Below, in pieces: positions 43,078 through 52,306 of a stretch of 64,000 nt of DNA; position 1 is the stretch's first letter; each line of letters starts with the position of its first letter. The DNA comes from Paenibacillus sp. PastM-3 (GTDB taxonomy: Bacteria > Bacillota > Bacilli > Paenibacillales > Paenibacillaceae), in the NCBI RefSeq assembly GCF_029893965.1, contig NZ_JARXXP010000003.1:372001-436000 (forward strand), in the 5' to 3' direction. The notes beneath the pieces were generated by a model. It was not told where the DNA came from, made no database searches, and saw only the letters and a list, made by a program, of their open reading frames with translations. The translations under genes were made by a program, and so were the position numbers.

Positions 43078-43136
43078 GCCCTTATATCATATGCTGTACC
43101 AAACGAACGGGATTTAGCCGTAAGGATGGTGAGTAT

Positions 43137-43658
43137 ATGGATCATAACGATTATGTCAAGGCCGCATACCGTTCCATTCTGCGCAGCGATTTCGCACAGG
43201 CGATTGAATCTTTTGAGGCTGCCATTTCGGCCAGTCCGGACGATGCCGAAGTCAGATACCGCTGCTCCATTACCTACGCCCGCAGCGGGATGGTGGAGAA
43301 AGCGCTGGAGCATGCGGTCGCTGCGGTGAGGCTCGATGATACGAAACCCGAATACCGGCTGCATCTCCAGCATCTGCAGGCGCTTCAGCTTGTGCAGAAG
43401 GCCAAACATCTGCTGGAGGATGACGCGGGCGGGACATCCAATCCGTATCATCCGGTTACACTTCTTAAAGCAGCAATTACGCTGGACCCCTTATACGGAG
43501 ACGCCTATGTATGGCTGGCCATTGCGCACAGCCGGATGAATGAGCATATACAGGCGATCGCCGCCATGAAAGAGGTTATTGCCCTTCATCCGGATGATAG
43601 CGGATTGCGCCAGCTGATGAAAGACCTGCAAAGGTCATTGCAAAAATATATCCATTAA
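43137..43658 (+). CDS. Tetratricopeptide repeat protein
   Basis: Soluble protein of 173 aa with TPR helix pairs: AAYRSILRSDFAQAIESFEAAISASPDDAEVRYRC near residues 7-42, the next pair to about 76, and DPLYGDAYVWLAIAHSRMNEHIQAIAAMKEVIALHPDD near 116-154. It probably binds a partner protein, not identified. It lies between the mazG-like gene and dapB, a place that is not occupied by a TPR gene in B. subtilis. It overlaps the frame of the next gene by one base (TAATG). Confidence 0.85.
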   Translation: MDHNDYVKAAYRSILRSDFAQAIESFEAAISASPDDAEVRYRCSITYARSGMVEKALEHAVAAVRLDDTKPEYRLHLQHLQALQLVQKAKHLLEDDAGGTSNPYHPVTLLKAAITLDPLYGDAYVWLAIAHSRMNEHIQAIAAMKEVIALHPDDSGLRQLMKDLQRSLQKYIH

Positions 43659-43693
43659 TGAATGGAACCAGTAAAAGCGAGGAGGATTTAAAG

Positions 43694-44497
43694 GTGAGCG
43701 ACAAGATCAGAGTGATTGTCTCCGGAGCAGGAGGCAGAATGGGTAAAGAGGTTGTAAAGCTGGTGCTGGAGGATGAAGAGCTGGAGCTGGCAGCAGCAGT
43801 AGACCGTTCCGCAGGCGAGCGTGATGCGGGCCGTATGGTAGGGCTGGAGGAATGCGGAATAACCGTTACTTCCGATCTGGAAGCTGCCTTAGCAGGGAGC
43901 CGCGGAGATGTGATGGTTGATTTTACGATTCCGCAATCGGCTTATGCCAATACTTCGCTTGCAATCAAATACGGGGTGCGGCCGGTTATCGGAACAACCG
44001 GATTCACTCCGGAGCAGATTGCCGAGCTGGACAAGCAATGTCAGGAGCAGGGAATCGGCGGGCTGATTGCCCCGAACTTCTCGATCGGAGCGATTCTGCT
44101 GATGAAATTTGCTGCACAGGCAGCGAAATATTTCCCGCATCTGGAAATTATCGAGTATCATGGAGATCAGAAGCTGGATGCTCCTTCAGGTACAGCAATC
44201 AAGACAGCAGAGATGATCTCTGAAGCGAGAGAAGAGCTCCGCCAGGGCCATCCTCATGAGGAAGAGCTTATTGAAGGCTCGCGCGGAGGTTACTATAACG
44301 GCTTCCGTATTCACAGCGTCCGTCTTCCGGGCGTGTTTGCCCAGGAGGAAGTGGTGTTCGGCGGATATGGCCAGTCGCTCAAAATCCGTCATGATTCGTA
44401 CGAACGGGCAGGCTATATGCCTGGGGTTAAGCTGGGAGTCCAGAAGGTAATGGGGTATACCGGACTGATCTACGGCTTCGAGCATTTTATTGAATAG
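43694..44497 (+). CDS. dapB: 4-hydroxy-tetrahydrodipicolinate reductase
   Basis: NAD(P)H-dependent enzyme in the lysine and diaminopimelate pathway, also needed for spore dipicolinate. The nucleotide loop [11 protein letters not shown] is near residues 11-21 and the catalytic [18 protein letters not shown] near 150. I start at GTG 43694 because GAGGAGG at 43679-43685 is eight bases upstream and gives 267 aa; ATG 43658, which overlaps the TPR stop, is possible but lacks a site. mgsA follows after 17 bases. Confidence 0.93.
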   Translation: MSDKIRVIVSGAGGRMGKEVVKLVLEDEELELAAAVDRSAGERDAGRMVGLEECGITVTSDLEAALAGSRGDVMVDFTIPQSAYANTSLAIKYGVRPVIGTTGFTPEQIAELDKQCQEQGIGGLIAPNFSIGAILLMKFAAQAAKYFPHLEIIEYHGDQKLDAPSGTAIKTAEMISEAREELRQGHPHEEELIEGSRGGYYNGFRIHSVRLPGVFAQEEVVFGGYGQSLKIRHDSYERAGYMPGVKLGVQKVMGYTGLIYGFEHFIE

Positions 44498-44514
44498 ACA
44501 GGGGAGAAACCAAC

Positions 44515-44937
44515 ATGCTAAAGATTGCCTTTATCGCACATGACCGTAAAAAAGAAGAAATGGTCAATTTCGTTACCGCCTATGAAAATGTTTTTACCGG
44601 GCTGGAGCTGTATTCGACGGGAACAACGGGCCAACGTATTATGGAAGCAACCGAGCTGAAAATCAACCGGTTCATGTCCGGTCCGCTGGGCGGCGACCAG
44701 CAGATCGGCTCTCTGGTAGCGCAGGATGAGCTGGATCTGATTATTTTCCTGCGTGATCCGCTGATGGCCCAGCCGCACGAGCCGGACATTACGGCACTGC
44801 TCCGTTTGTGCGATGTGTACGGCATCCCGGTGGCAACCAATATCGCGACGGCGGAAATTCTGGTGAAGGCAATCGACCGCGGGGATTTCGGCTGGCGGGA
44901 GCTTGTACATAAATACAAACCAGGTGTGGACGAGTAA
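44515..44937 (+). CDS. mgsA: Methylglyoxal synthase
   Basis: Turns dihydroxyacetone phosphate into methylglyoxal, an overflow route that frees phosphate. [14 protein letters not shown] near residues 5-18, the phosphate site TGTTGQRI near 40, and [14 protein letters not shown] near 58 with the catalytic aspartate after it are typical. 140 aa. The stop overlaps the bshB1 start (TAATG). Methylglyoxal is detoxified by bacillithiol in bacilli, so its coupling to bacillithiol genes is suggestive. Confidence 0.95.
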   Translation: MLKIAFIAHDRKKEEMVNFVTAYENVFTGLELYSTGTTGQRIMEATELKINRFMSGPLGGDQQIGSLVAQDELDLIIFLRDPLMAQPHEPDITALLRLCDVYGIPVATNIATAEILVKAIDRGDFGWRELVHKYKPGVDE

Positions 44938-45647
44938 TGAAACTGGACATTCTTGTATTCGGGGCGCATGCCGATGATGCCGAGATCGGTATGGCCGGAA
45001 CCATTGCCAAGCATACGGCTGCAGGGCTGAAGGTAGGCCTGTGTGACTTGACCGCCGCCGAGATGTCATCAAACGGTACAGTGGAGCGCCGCAAGCAGGA
45101 AGCGCAGCAGGCTGCCGATGTGCTGGGTGCTGCTGTGCGCAGTAATCTCGGGCTGCCTGACCGCGGCCTGTATATGACAGAAGAGCATCTGGCGGCGGTG
45201 ACCGCAGAAATCCGCCGGTTTGCCCCGGCTGTCGTCTTCGCACCTTACTGGGAGGACAGGCATCCGGATCATATCGCCTGCAGCAAGCTGGTGGAGGAGG
45301 CTGTATTTAATGCCAAGCTGCGCAAATACATGCCGGACAAGCCTGCGGTGCCTGCGCCGCTGCTGTATTTTTACTTCATCAACGACCTGGGCCGTACCGA
45401 CCTGATTGTGGATGTAACAGAGCAATACGCTGTGAAGGAGCAGGCACTGTCCTGCTACCGTTCCCAGTTTGAAAAAGCACCCGGCGAGGATGTGGTATCC
45501 ACCCCGCTTAATGAGGGATACATTGAACGCGTCCGCTCACGGGATATGCTGCTTGGCCAGCGCAGGCTCATTCCCTTTGCCGAAGGCTTTGCCACCAGGG
45601 TTCCCCATGCTGTTGACCTGTTCCTTAACGGGGGCAAGTCGGAATAA
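44937..45647 (+). CDS. bshB1: Bacillithiol biosynthesis deacetylase
   Basis: Zinc-dependent deacetylase that removes acetyl from GlcNAc-malate, the second step of bacillithiol synthesis. The LmbE/PIG-L metal motif GAHADDAEIG is near residues 9-18 and the histidine in DRHPDHIACSK near 104. 236 aa, as expected. Overlaps mgsA by one base; the next gene bshA supplies its substrate. Confidence 0.93.
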   Translation: MKLDILVFGAHADDAEIGMAGTIAKHTAAGLKVGLCDLTAAEMSSNGTVERRKQEAQQAADVLGAAVRSNLGLPDRGLYMTEEHLAAVTAEIRRFAPAVVFAPYWEDRHPDHIACSKLVEEAVFNAKLRKYMPDKPAVPAPLLYFYFINDLGRTDLIVDVTEQYAVKEQALSCYRSQFEKAPGEDVVSTPLNEGYIERVRSRDMLLGQRRLIPFAEGFATRVPHAVDLFLNGGKSE

Positions 45648-45672
45648 GCTTTATTTTGTTGTGTGATGCAAC

Positions 45673-45678
45673 TATAAT
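45673..45678 (+). promoter_or_regulatory. -10 element before bshA
   Basis: TATAAT with only a weak TTATTT 16 bases upstream; a small TTACTT-A-AAGTAA palindrome (45691-45703) lies just after it. Confidence 0.35.
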
Positions 45679-45731
45679 AAATCAATGACATTACTTAAAG
45701 TAAGAGAACAGTCTACGAAGGGGACGGAGCT

Positions 45732-46889
45732 ATGAACCGGCTAAAAATAGGCATCACCTGTTATCCGTCTCTGGGCGGCTCGGGCGTAGTGGCGACTGAA
45801 CTGGGCAAGCTTCTGGCGGAAAAAGGCCATGAAGTCCATTTTATTACACACAGTATCCCGTTCCGGCTTGGAACGTTTCAGAAGAATATATTTTATCATG
45901 AGGTTGAGGTTAACGATTACTATGTGTTCCGTTACCCCCCTTATGATCTGGCGCTGGCGACCAAAATGGCCCAGGTAGCCAAAATGCAGGGGCTGGATCT
46001 GCTTCATGTCCATTATGCGGTACCGCATGCCGTCTGCGCATTTCTTGCCAAGCAGATGCTCGGCAATGATATGAAGGTCGTTACTACCTTGCACGGCACC
46101 GACATCACGGTGCTGGGGCAGGATGAGTCACTCAAGGATCTGATCCGGCTGGGCATTAATGAGAGCGATGCGGTTACCGCCGTTTCAAAGGATCTGATCA
46201 ACGAAACCCGAAAGGTTCTGGATATTACAAGGGATATTGACCTGACTTATAACTTTGTTGACAAGCGGGTCTATTATCCGCGGGATGTAACAGACCTGCG
46301 GGGCGATTATGCCGATCCCGATGAGAAAATCCTGATGCATATCAGCAATTTCCGCCCGGTGAAACGGGTGGGCGATGTGGTTGATGTTTTTGCCAAGGTG
46401 AGCCGGGAGATCAAGGCGAAGCTCCTTCTGGTAGGGGAAGGCCCGGAGCTGCCGAAGATTCAGGCCAAGATCAACGAAATGGGTCTTGAGCACAAGGTCC
46501 GCTTCCTCGGCAAGCAGGATGAGATTGCCCAGGTAATCTCGCTGGCTGACCTGCTGCTGTTGCCTTCGGAGAAGGAGAGCTTTGGGCTGGTAGCGCTGGA
46601 GGCGATGGCCTGCGGCGTCCCGACGATCGGTTCCCAGGCCGGCGGCATTCCAGAGCTGGTTCAGCATGGCAAGACCGGCTTCCTGGCGCCGATTGGCGAT
46701 ACGTCTGCTATGGCTAAATATGCCGTGAAGCTGCTGTCGGATGAGGCATTGGCCGAGCAATTCCGCGAGGCTTGTCTGAAGCGTTCCTGCAATGACTTCA
46801 GCCGGGACAGCATTACGAACCAATATGAGGATATTTATTACCGTGTGCTGGGGCGCAAGGTGCTCGGAATGGATGCCATCCGGGGGTAA
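45732..46889 (+). CDS. bshA: N-acetyl-glucosaminyl L-malate synthase
   Basis: Glycosyltransferase (GT4 family, 385 aa) that joins UDP-GlcNAc and malate, first step of bacillithiol. The N-terminal loop [26 protein letters not shown] near residues 14-39 and the C-terminal donor site [20 protein letters not shown] near 278 are clear. Start after GAAGGGGACGGAG. It lies directly before cca as in B. subtilis (ypjH). Confidence 0.94.
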   Translation: MNRLKIGITCYPSLGGSGVVATELGKLLAEKGHEVHFITHSIPFRLGTFQKNIFYHEVEVNDYYVFRYPPYDLALATKMAQVAKMQGLDLLHVHYAVPHAVCAFLAKQMLGNDMKVVTTLHGTDITVLGQDESLKDLIRLGINESDAVTAVSKDLINETRKVLDITRDIDLTYNFVDKRVYYPRDVTDLRGDYADPDEKILMHISNFRPVKRVGDVVDVFAKVSREIKAKLLLVGEGPELPKIQAKINEMGLEHKVRFLGKQDEIAQVISLADLLLLPSEKESFGLVALEAMACGVPTIGSQAGGIPELVQHGKTGFLAPIGDTSAMAKYAVKLLSDEALAEQFREACLKRSCNDFSRDSITNQYEDIYYRVLGRKVLGMDAIRG

Positions 46890-46899
46890 GGAGAACGAT

Positions 46900-48183
46900 A
46901 TGGAATGGACAATGGCACCGGACGGTATGGCGGCGGCAGCCCGCAAGGTGATTACAGGGCTGCTTGAGAGCGGCCGTGAGGCCTATTTCGTCGGAGGTTG
47001 TATCCGCGATGAGCTGCTGGGCCGGCCGGTTCATGATATCGACCTGACCACTTCGGCGCTGCCCGAGGAGGTTATGGCCGTCTTTCCGCGCTGTGTCCCG
47101 ACAGGGCTTGCCCACGGGACGGTTACAGTGCTGCAGGACGGCTTCAGCTTTGAAGTGACGACTTACCGGACGGAGAGCGGCTATGCCGATCACCGCCGTC
47201 CGGAGCATGTCTCTTTTGTAAGCGATGTTAAGGAGGATCTGCGGCGGCGGGATTTCACCATCAATGCGATCTGCTGCGGGCTGGACGGGAAGCTGGTTGA
47301 TCCGTTTCTGGGCACGCAGGATTTAGGCGCCCGGCTGATCCGCTGCGTAGGCAGTGCGGAGGAGCGCTTCGACGAGGATGCACTGCGCATGCTGCGCTGT
47401 GTGCGGTTCGCGTCGGTGCTGGATTTTGCCGTCGCCAAGAATACGTGGCGGGGGCTGCTGCGCCAGCGCGACAAGCTGGCGCATATCGCCGTCGAGCGCG
47501 TGCGCGCCGAGACGGAGCGCATCGCCCTGGGGCCGCACCCTGTGCGCGGCCTCGGCCTGCTGGCGCGCAGCGGGCTGCTTGCGCGCGGCAAAGCCCCGTT
47601 CCCCTGGACCGGCGAAGATATGGCGGCAGCAGCCGCCATGCTGGCCGGGATCGGGGAACTGGACAGCGCCCGCCTGCGGTGGGCGCTGCTCCTCCATGCC
47701 CTGGGGCAGTCGGCCGAAGCGGCCGACAAGCTCCTGCGGGCATGGACGTTCCCGGGGGCGGCGCGCAGCTCCGTCGCCGCCGTGCTCCGCGTCCGCGAGG
47801 CGTGGGACGCGGCGCTGGCCTCAGTAGCGCCGGATTCTCCGGGCGCTACTGAGCAGCTGCGGCGGCGCTGGATCGCCGCCGTGCTATCCATCGGCGCGGA
47901 AGCCGCCGATGGGTGGGTGACGCTGCTGGCGGCGCTGCCGCAGGCCGCCGCGCACATCCCGCCCGCCACGCTGCGCTCATGGACGGCAGAGATGCCAATC
48001 CGCTCGCTTAGCGAGCTGTCAGTTTCCGGCAAGGAGCTGGCTGGTCTGCTTGGGAAGCCTCCCGGGCCGTGGCTCGGCGGACTGCTGAATAAGCTGCTGC
48101 TGGCTGTAGCGGCGGGGGACTGCCCGAATGACCAACAAGTATTGCTTCAGGAAGCAAGAAGGATGGATATAGATGAATCATGA
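46900..48183 (+). CDS. cca: CCA tRNA nucleotidyltransferase
   Basis: Adds or repairs the 3'-CCA end of tRNA. The class II signature YFVGGCIRDELLG near residues 28-40, the catalytic HDIDLTT near 46, and RRRDFTINA near 115 are visible. ATG 46900 follows AAGGAG at 46889-46894; the frame upstream is inside bshA. The product of 427 aa has a C-terminal half that is unusually Ala-, Arg- and Gly-rich, in a stretch of very high GC (about 47420-47980). It overlaps birA by 11 bases. Confidence 0.92.
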   Translation: MEWTMAPDGMAAAARKVITGLLESGREAYFVGGCIRDELLGRPVHDIDLTTSALPEEVMAVFPRCVPTGLAHGTVTVLQDGFSFEVTTYRTESGYADHRRPEHVSFVSDVKEDLRRRDFTINAICCGLDGKLVDPFLGTQDLGARLIRCVGSAEERFDEDALRMLRCVRFASVLDFAVAKNTWRGLLRQRDKLAHIAVERVRAETERIALGPHPVRGLGLLARSGLLARGKAPFPWTGEDMAAAAAMLAGIGELDSARLRWALLLHALGQSAEAADKLLRAWTFPGAARSSVAAVLRVREAWDAALASVAPDSPGATEQLRRRWIAAVLSIGAEAADGWVTLLAALPQAAAHIPPATLRSWTAEMPIRSLSELSVSGKELAGLLGKPPGPWLGGLLNKLLLAVAAGDCPNDQQVLLQEARRMDIDES

Positions 48184-48973
48184 CAATAAGCCTGTGTTCG
48201 GCCTTCCGGCACGGGAGAGCTTCGTGTCAAGCTGGCAGGATCGGCTGCAGCTGCTCGACTCGGTGATTTCGACCCAAGAGGAAGCAAAGAAGCTTGCTGA
48301 GGCAGGTGCCCTTGAAGGCACAGCCGTCCGGGCCGAGGAGCAGACCGGCGGCCGGGGTCGGATGGGCCGGAAATGGCATTCGCCGAAGGGCAAAGGCATC
48401 TGGCTGAGCATTGTGCTCCGTCCCAGCCTGCCGCTGTCTCTGACGCCGCAGCTTACCCTCTTGGCCGGGGTGGCAGTCTGCACTGCCATACGTGAGGTGA
48501 CCGGTGTGCCGGCCGGAATCAAATGGCCGAATGATCTGCTGGCCGGCGGACGCAAAATCTGCGGCATCCTGCTGGAATCCTGCCTCCGGGAAGGCGGCCT
48601 GCACTATGCTATCGCCGGCATCGGTATTTCCGCCAACCTGACTCCGGAGGACTATCCGGATTACCTGCAGGAGGTCGGTACTTCTCTCCTGATTGAAGGC
48701 GGAGGCATCCCGGTCGACCGTGAACAGCTGACCCGGGCTGTGCTGGCTGAGCTGGAATATCTCTACTGCCTGTACCTGGATCAGGGCTTCCGGCCGGTGA
48801 AGGAGCTGTGGGAATCTATGTCGGTGACGCTCGGACGCCAGATTTCCTTCAACACGCCTCAGGGCCGCTGTGAAGGCAGGGCTGTGGGTCTGGATGAAAA
48901 CGGCGGACTACAGCTGCAGGATGAGGCTGGCAACATCACCAGCATCCTGTCAGGGGAGATAGAAATGATCTGA
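48173..48973 (+). CDS. birA: Biotin protein ligase without DNA-binding domain
   Basis: Attaches biotin to carboxylases. The biotinyl-AMP loop GRGRMGRKWHSPKGKGIWLS is near residues 60-79, with IKWPNDLLAGGRKICGILLE near 116. The C-terminal SH3-like domain is present (about 215-266). At 266 aa it lacks the roughly 60-residue winged helix-turn-helix that B. subtilis BirA has at its N-terminus; the protein begins only about 30 residues before the ligase fold. So it should be a pure ligase and not a repressor of biotin genes. The start codon overlaps cca. Confidence 0.93.
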   Translation: MNHDNKPVFGLPARESFVSSWQDRLQLLDSVISTQEEAKKLAEAGALEGTAVRAEEQTGGRGRMGRKWHSPKGKGIWLSIVLRPSLPLSLTPQLTLLAGVAVCTAIREVTGVPAGIKWPNDLLAGGRKICGILLESCLREGGLHYAIAGIGISANLTPEDYPDYLQEVGTSLLIEGGGIPVDREQLTRAVLAELEYLYCLYLDQGFRPVKELWESMSVTLGRQISFNTPQGRCEGRAVGLDENGGLQLQDEAGNITSILSGEIEMI

Positions 48974-49009
48974 TATGACAAGGGTTCCATCCCTTGTCAT
49001 ATTTTTTTT
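48973..49009 (+). terminator. Terminator after birA
   Basis: ATATGACAAGGG-TTCCAT-CCCTTGTCATAT followed by seven T. Confidence 0.93.
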
Positions 49010-49030
49010 CGTGTAATTTGGGGCAGGTTT

Positions 49031-49039
49031 TGGTATACT
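49031..49039 (+). promoter_or_regulatory. Extended -10 promoter of panBCD
   Basis: TGGTATACT; the transcript would start near 49046, giving a leader of about 255 bases. Confidence 0.6.
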
Positions 49040-49045
49040 ATGGAC

Positions 49046-49252
49046 AGAGACGGTATCGCCATGGTGCGAACTGTACTCCGGCTAGGCTTTTAATAACTGA
49101 GTAATTGCTTTTGGATGTACCTTCATAACTGTACTACACGGTTACGTTGGATTCTGCTCTGAGCCGTAAGGACCGAGACAGAAGGGACGATCGCGAGTGA
49201 CTCTTTTTTGCCCTTCGGACCTATTTAGCCGATTATGCTAAAGGGTTTTTTT
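49046..49252 (+). promoter_or_regulatory. Structured panB leader with intrinsic terminator
   Basis: Readable pieces: a stem CGGTTACG (49139) with CGTAA-GGA-CCG (49165) enclosing GCTC-T-GAGC; then GAAGGG (49181-49186), which can pair with CCCTTC (49211-49216); and a terminator TTTAGC-CGATTAT-GCTAAA-GGG followed by seven T (49224-49252), in which GGG can pair with the same CCC (49211-49213). So CCCTT can join either structure. AACTGTACT occurs twice (49069, 49127). No gene is in this 327-base gap. Such a leader fits the described pan RNA class, but I cannot confirm membership. Confidence 0.55.
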
Positions 49253-49300
49253 GTTTGCGCGTTTACGCGTATTTTAACTGCGAAAAGGGGAATGGAGAGA

Positions 49301-50167
49301 ATGGCTGACAAACATGCACTGAACATTGTAAAAATGAAAAAAATGAAAGCGGAGGGTGTGCCCCTGAGCATGCTGACCGCTTATGATTATCCTTCGGCAC
49401 TGCTTGCCGAAGAGGCGGGGATTGACCTGATCCTCGTCGGTGATTCGCTGGGAAATGTAGTGCTTGGCTATGATACGACACTGCCGGTAACGATCGACGA
49501 TATGGTCTACCATACCCGCTCTGTCGTCCGGGGGGCGCAGAACACTTTTATCGTGGCGGATATGCCGTTTATGACCTACCACGGTGGTGTGGATGAGACG
49601 CTGCGCGGTGTACGCAGACTGATGCAGGAGGGCCGTGCCCATGCTGTTAAGATGGAAGGCGGGCTGGAAATCTGCGAAGCCGTGTCTGCTGTCACGAAGG
49701 CGGGAGTGCCTGTTCTCGGACATATCGGCCTGACTCCGCAGTCGGTCAATATGATCGGCGGCTACCGGATTCAGGGGAAGGACCCTGCGGATGCACAGCG
49801 GCTGATGAAAGAGGCTAAGGCACTTGAAGCGGCAGGAGCGTTCGGGATTGTTCTGGAGCTGGTAACTGAAGAAGTGGCGGAAGCCATTACAAAGGCGCTC
49901 AGCATTCCGACGATCGGCATTGGAGCTGGACGATACTGTGACGGTCAGGTGCTCGTGTTCCATGATCTTGTGCGCTATGCTTCACCATACCGGGAGAAGC
50001 GTTTCGTCAAAACCTATGCCGACGTCGGCAGCATCATCCGCGAGGGGATCAGCAGCTATGTCAAGGAAGTGAAGGAGCGTTCCTTCCCTGCCGAGGACCA
50101 TGTTTTTAATGCGGATGAGCATGTACTGGAATCTTTATACGGCGCTGCCGGAAAAGGAGTGAAATAA
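49301..50167 (+). CDS. panB: 3-methyl-2-oxobutanoate hydroxymethyltransferase
   Basis: First step of pantothenate synthesis: adds a hydroxymethyl group from methylene-THF to ketoisovalerate. MLTAYDYPSALLAEEAGIDLILVGDSLG near residues 22-49 contains metal ligands, and IGHIGLTPQSVN near 138 is a family motif. I chose ATG 49301 (288 aa) with GGAGAG upstream; ATG 49292 is too near AAAAGGGG. The leader terminator just before may control it. panC follows one base later. Confidence 0.95.
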   Translation: MADKHALNIVKMKKMKAEGVPLSMLTAYDYPSALLAEEAGIDLILVGDSLGNVVLGYDTTLPVTIDDMVYHTRSVVRGAQNTFIVADMPFMTYHGGVDETLRGVRRLMQEGRAHAVKMEGGLEICEAVSAVTKAGVPVLGHIGLTPQSVNMIGGYRIQGKDPADAQRLMKEAKALEAAGAFGIVLELVTEEVAEAITKALSIPTIGIGAGRYCDGQVLVFHDLVRYASPYREKRFVKTYADVGSIIREGISSYVKEVKERSFPAEDHVFNADEHVLESLYGAAGKGVK

Positions 50168-50168
50168 G

Positions 50169-51059
50169 ATGAGAGTGGTCAGAACAGTAGCACAATTGCG
50201 CGAAGCGCTTGATTATATGCGTCAGGGAGGGCATACTCCGGTCGGTTTTGTGCCGACTATGGGATACCTGCATGAAGGACATGCCAGTCTGCTGCGCAAG
50301 GCCGGTGAGAAGAGCAATACGGTGGTGATGAGCATTTTTGTCAATCCGCTGCAATTCGGGCCGAATGAGGATTATGCCTCTTATCCGCGTGATGAAGCAC
50401 GTGATCTGGAGCTTGCCGAACGTGAAGGTGCAGATATTGTCTTCATTCCGAGTGTGGAGGAAATGTACCCGCAGCCTACACTTACCAAGATCTCGGTATC
50501 CTCTCTGACTACCCGGCTCTGCGGCGCTTCACGTCCGGGGCATTTCGACGGTGTAACCACTGTTGTTAACAAGCTGTTCAATATGGTGCAGCCTGATTAT
50601 GCATTCTTCGGTCTTAAGGATGCCCAGCAGGTGGCGGTACTGCGCCGCATGGTATCCGACCTCAATATGAATGTTGAAATTATTGCCTGCCCGATCATCC
50701 GCGAGAATGACGGACTGGCGCTCAGCTCGCGCAATGTCTATCTATCCGCAGAGGAGCGCAGCCAGGCGCTTGTACTGTCCCGTTCACTGAAGGCTGTTCG
50801 CCAGGCAATGGACGAGGGTGCGGTCCGTACTGCTGATGAAGCCCGGATGCTTCTTGTCTCGGAAATTTCCTCTGCTCCGCTGGCCGTGATCGATTATGCG
50901 GAAATTCTGACTTTCCCTGATCTGGAGGCGCTGGAACCCGGATCGCTGCTTACTTCCTCCGGCAGTGAGATCATCATTGCGCTGGCAGTCAAATTCGGCA
51001 GAACCCGGCTGATCGACAATAATGTATTTATTCCGAAGGAGGCTCCTGCCCTTGTTTAG
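50169..51059 (+). CDS. panC: Pantothenate synthetase
   Basis: Joins pantoate and beta-alanine with ATP. The HIGH-like motif [15 protein letters not shown] is near residues 32-46, [20 protein letters not shown] near 132 and the [13 protein letters not shown] KMSKS equivalent (LSSRNVYLS) near 184. 296 aa. It overlaps panD by eight bases if the TTG start there is right. Confidence 0.96.
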   Translation: MRVVRTVAQLREALDYMRQGGHTPVGFVPTMGYLHEGHASLLRKAGEKSNTVVMSIFVNPLQFGPNEDYASYPRDEARDLELAEREGADIVFIPSVEEMYPQPTLTKISVSSLTTRLCGASRPGHFDGVTTVVNKLFNMVQPDYAFFGLKDAQQVAVLRRMVSDLNMNVEIIACPIIRENDGLALSSRNVYLSAEERSQALVLSRSLKAVRQAMDEGAVRTADEARMLLVSEISSAPLAVIDYAEILTFPDLEALEPGSLLTSSGSEIIIALAVKFGRTRLIDNNVFIPKEAPALV

Positions 51060-51435
51060 ACATATGATGAAATCCAAAATTCACCGTGCGACGGTGACTG
51101 AGGCCAACCTTAATTATGTAGGCAGCATTACGATTGATGAGGATCTGATGGAAGCGGCCGATCTGCTTGAGAACGAGAAGGTACAGATTGTGGACAACAA
51201 CAACGGCTCCCGGCTGGAAACCTACGTCATTCCGGGCCCGCGCGGCAGCGGCGTCATCTGCCTGAACGGGGCGGCGGCCCGCCTGGTGCAGCCTGGCGAT
51301 ACAGTCATCATTATCTCTTATGCAATGCTGTCCGCTGATGAACTGGCCGGCCACAAGCCGACGGTTGTGTTTGTGGACGCAGACAATAAGCCGGTCAAGC
51401 TGGCTGACCATGAGCTGCACGCTACAATCGCCTGA
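51052..51435 (+). CDS. panD: Aspartate 1-decarboxylase precursor
   Basis: Makes beta-alanine for pantothenate. The pro-enzyme cleaves itself at Gly-Ser in [12 protein letters not shown] (near residues 23-34) to form a pyruvoyl group. [15 protein letters not shown] near 50 and [13 protein letters not shown] near 68 are family segments. I chose TTG 51052: AAGGAGG at 51036-51042 is nine bases upstream, and the product then has 127 residues with an N-terminus matching B. subtilis PanD in length; ATGs at 51064 and 51067 are too far from the site. Confidence 0.95.
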   Translation: MFRHMMKSKIHRATVTEANLNYVGSITIDEDLMEAADLLENEKVQIVDNNNGSRLETYVIPGPRGSGVICLNGAAARLVQPGDTVIIISYAMLSADELAGHKPTVVFVDADNKPVKLADHELHATIA

Positions 51436-51549
51436 TAAGGCAGCTGCAGGCCATGTAATCAATGGCAGGGATGAACCGCCCCGACTTTGCTAAAAATGAA
51501 GGCAGGCAAGCTTAGGCTGATTTCATGTTCAGTAAAGGGGGATGGCCCG

Positions 51550-52191
51550 ATGTTTCAACATTTATTTGCTGAAATGATCAAGATGCTCCAGGAGATTGCC
51601 CGTGACTACCCCTCTTCGGAGGGGGAGTACCGGAATGAACTGATCCGCAAGTACAACATGCTTCACAGACTCAGTGATAAAGTGATGGATGAGTGGCTGG
51701 CCTTTGCCGAGCAGCTGAGCCAGTTCCGGGAACAGACTGAGCTTTCGCTCGAGCCTGAGGAAGAAGTGCCGCAGCAGGAGGCACCCGAGCTTGCCATGGA
51801 TTCTTTTGTCCGGGGCCAGGGGTATTATAAGCTCCTGATGTACAGCAAATGTATCCAGCAGTTTCAGGAAGTAATCCGGCGGTATCCTGACAGCCTGGCC
51901 GCCCGGCTGTATCTGGCCATGGCTTATCTGCAGGAAGGGGACGGGGAGACGGCCTGGAGCCATCTGAACCATATGCTCGCCCTGATCCGGGAGAGCAAGC
52001 TTAAGGCGATGATTTATAATGCCCTGGGCTGCATCAGGGCCTCACAGGAGCGCTTCCTTGAGGCAAGTGAACTGTTCGGTTTGTCTTTGCAGCATGATCC
52101 GGCTCTGCCGGAGCCGAATGTCAATCTGGAGGTCTGCCGCAAAAAGGGCGGTAAGCTCCAGTTCGGGGACCAGCTTGTTTCGCTTTTGTAA
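51550..52191 (+). CDS. Tetratricopeptide repeat protein
   Basis: Soluble 213-residue protein. Residues 1-75 are helical, followed by an acidic Glu/Pro linker (LEPEEEVPQQEAPE) and then TPR units from about 85 (GQGYYKLLMYSKCIQQFQEVIRRYPDSLAARLYLAMAYLQ) to 195. ATG 51550 follows AAAGGGGGATGG; the frame upstream (51487) lacks a site. It sits alone between panD and dinG with a terminator after it. Function unknown. Confidence 0.8.
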   Translation: MFQHLFAEMIKMLQEIARDYPSSEGEYRNELIRKYNMLHRLSDKVMDEWLAFAEQLSQFREQTELSLEPEEEVPQQEAPELAMDSFVRGQGYYKLLMYSKCIQQFQEVIRRYPDSLAARLYLAMAYLQEGDGETAWSHLNHMLALIRESKLKAMIYNALGCIRASQERFLEASELFGLSLQHDPALPEPNVNLEVCRKKGGKLQFGDQLVSLL

Positions 52192-52207
52192 TCATAGCCA
52201 TTCATTT

Positions 52208-52250
52208 AGGCGATGCATCCACTTGAACAAGCGGCTTGCATCGCCTTTTT
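52208..52250 (+). terminator. Terminator before dinG
   Basis: AGGCGATGCA pairs with TGCATCGCCT, loop of 19 bases, followed by TTTT. Confidence 0.75.
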
Positions 52251-52306
52251 ACGTAACTTCTGTTATGCTGATATGGAGTCTCAAGTGAAAGGGAATAGAA
52301 CTTACA

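Noticed and set aside
47190..48032. Several long minus-strand and alternative-frame open frames
   Set aside because: They are produced by the GC-rich part of cca, where stop codons are rare in every frame.
49046..49252. T-box riboswitch in front of panB
   Set aside because: AAGGGACGATCGCG resembles the T-box at first sight but lacks the UGGN bases that pair with the tRNA end.
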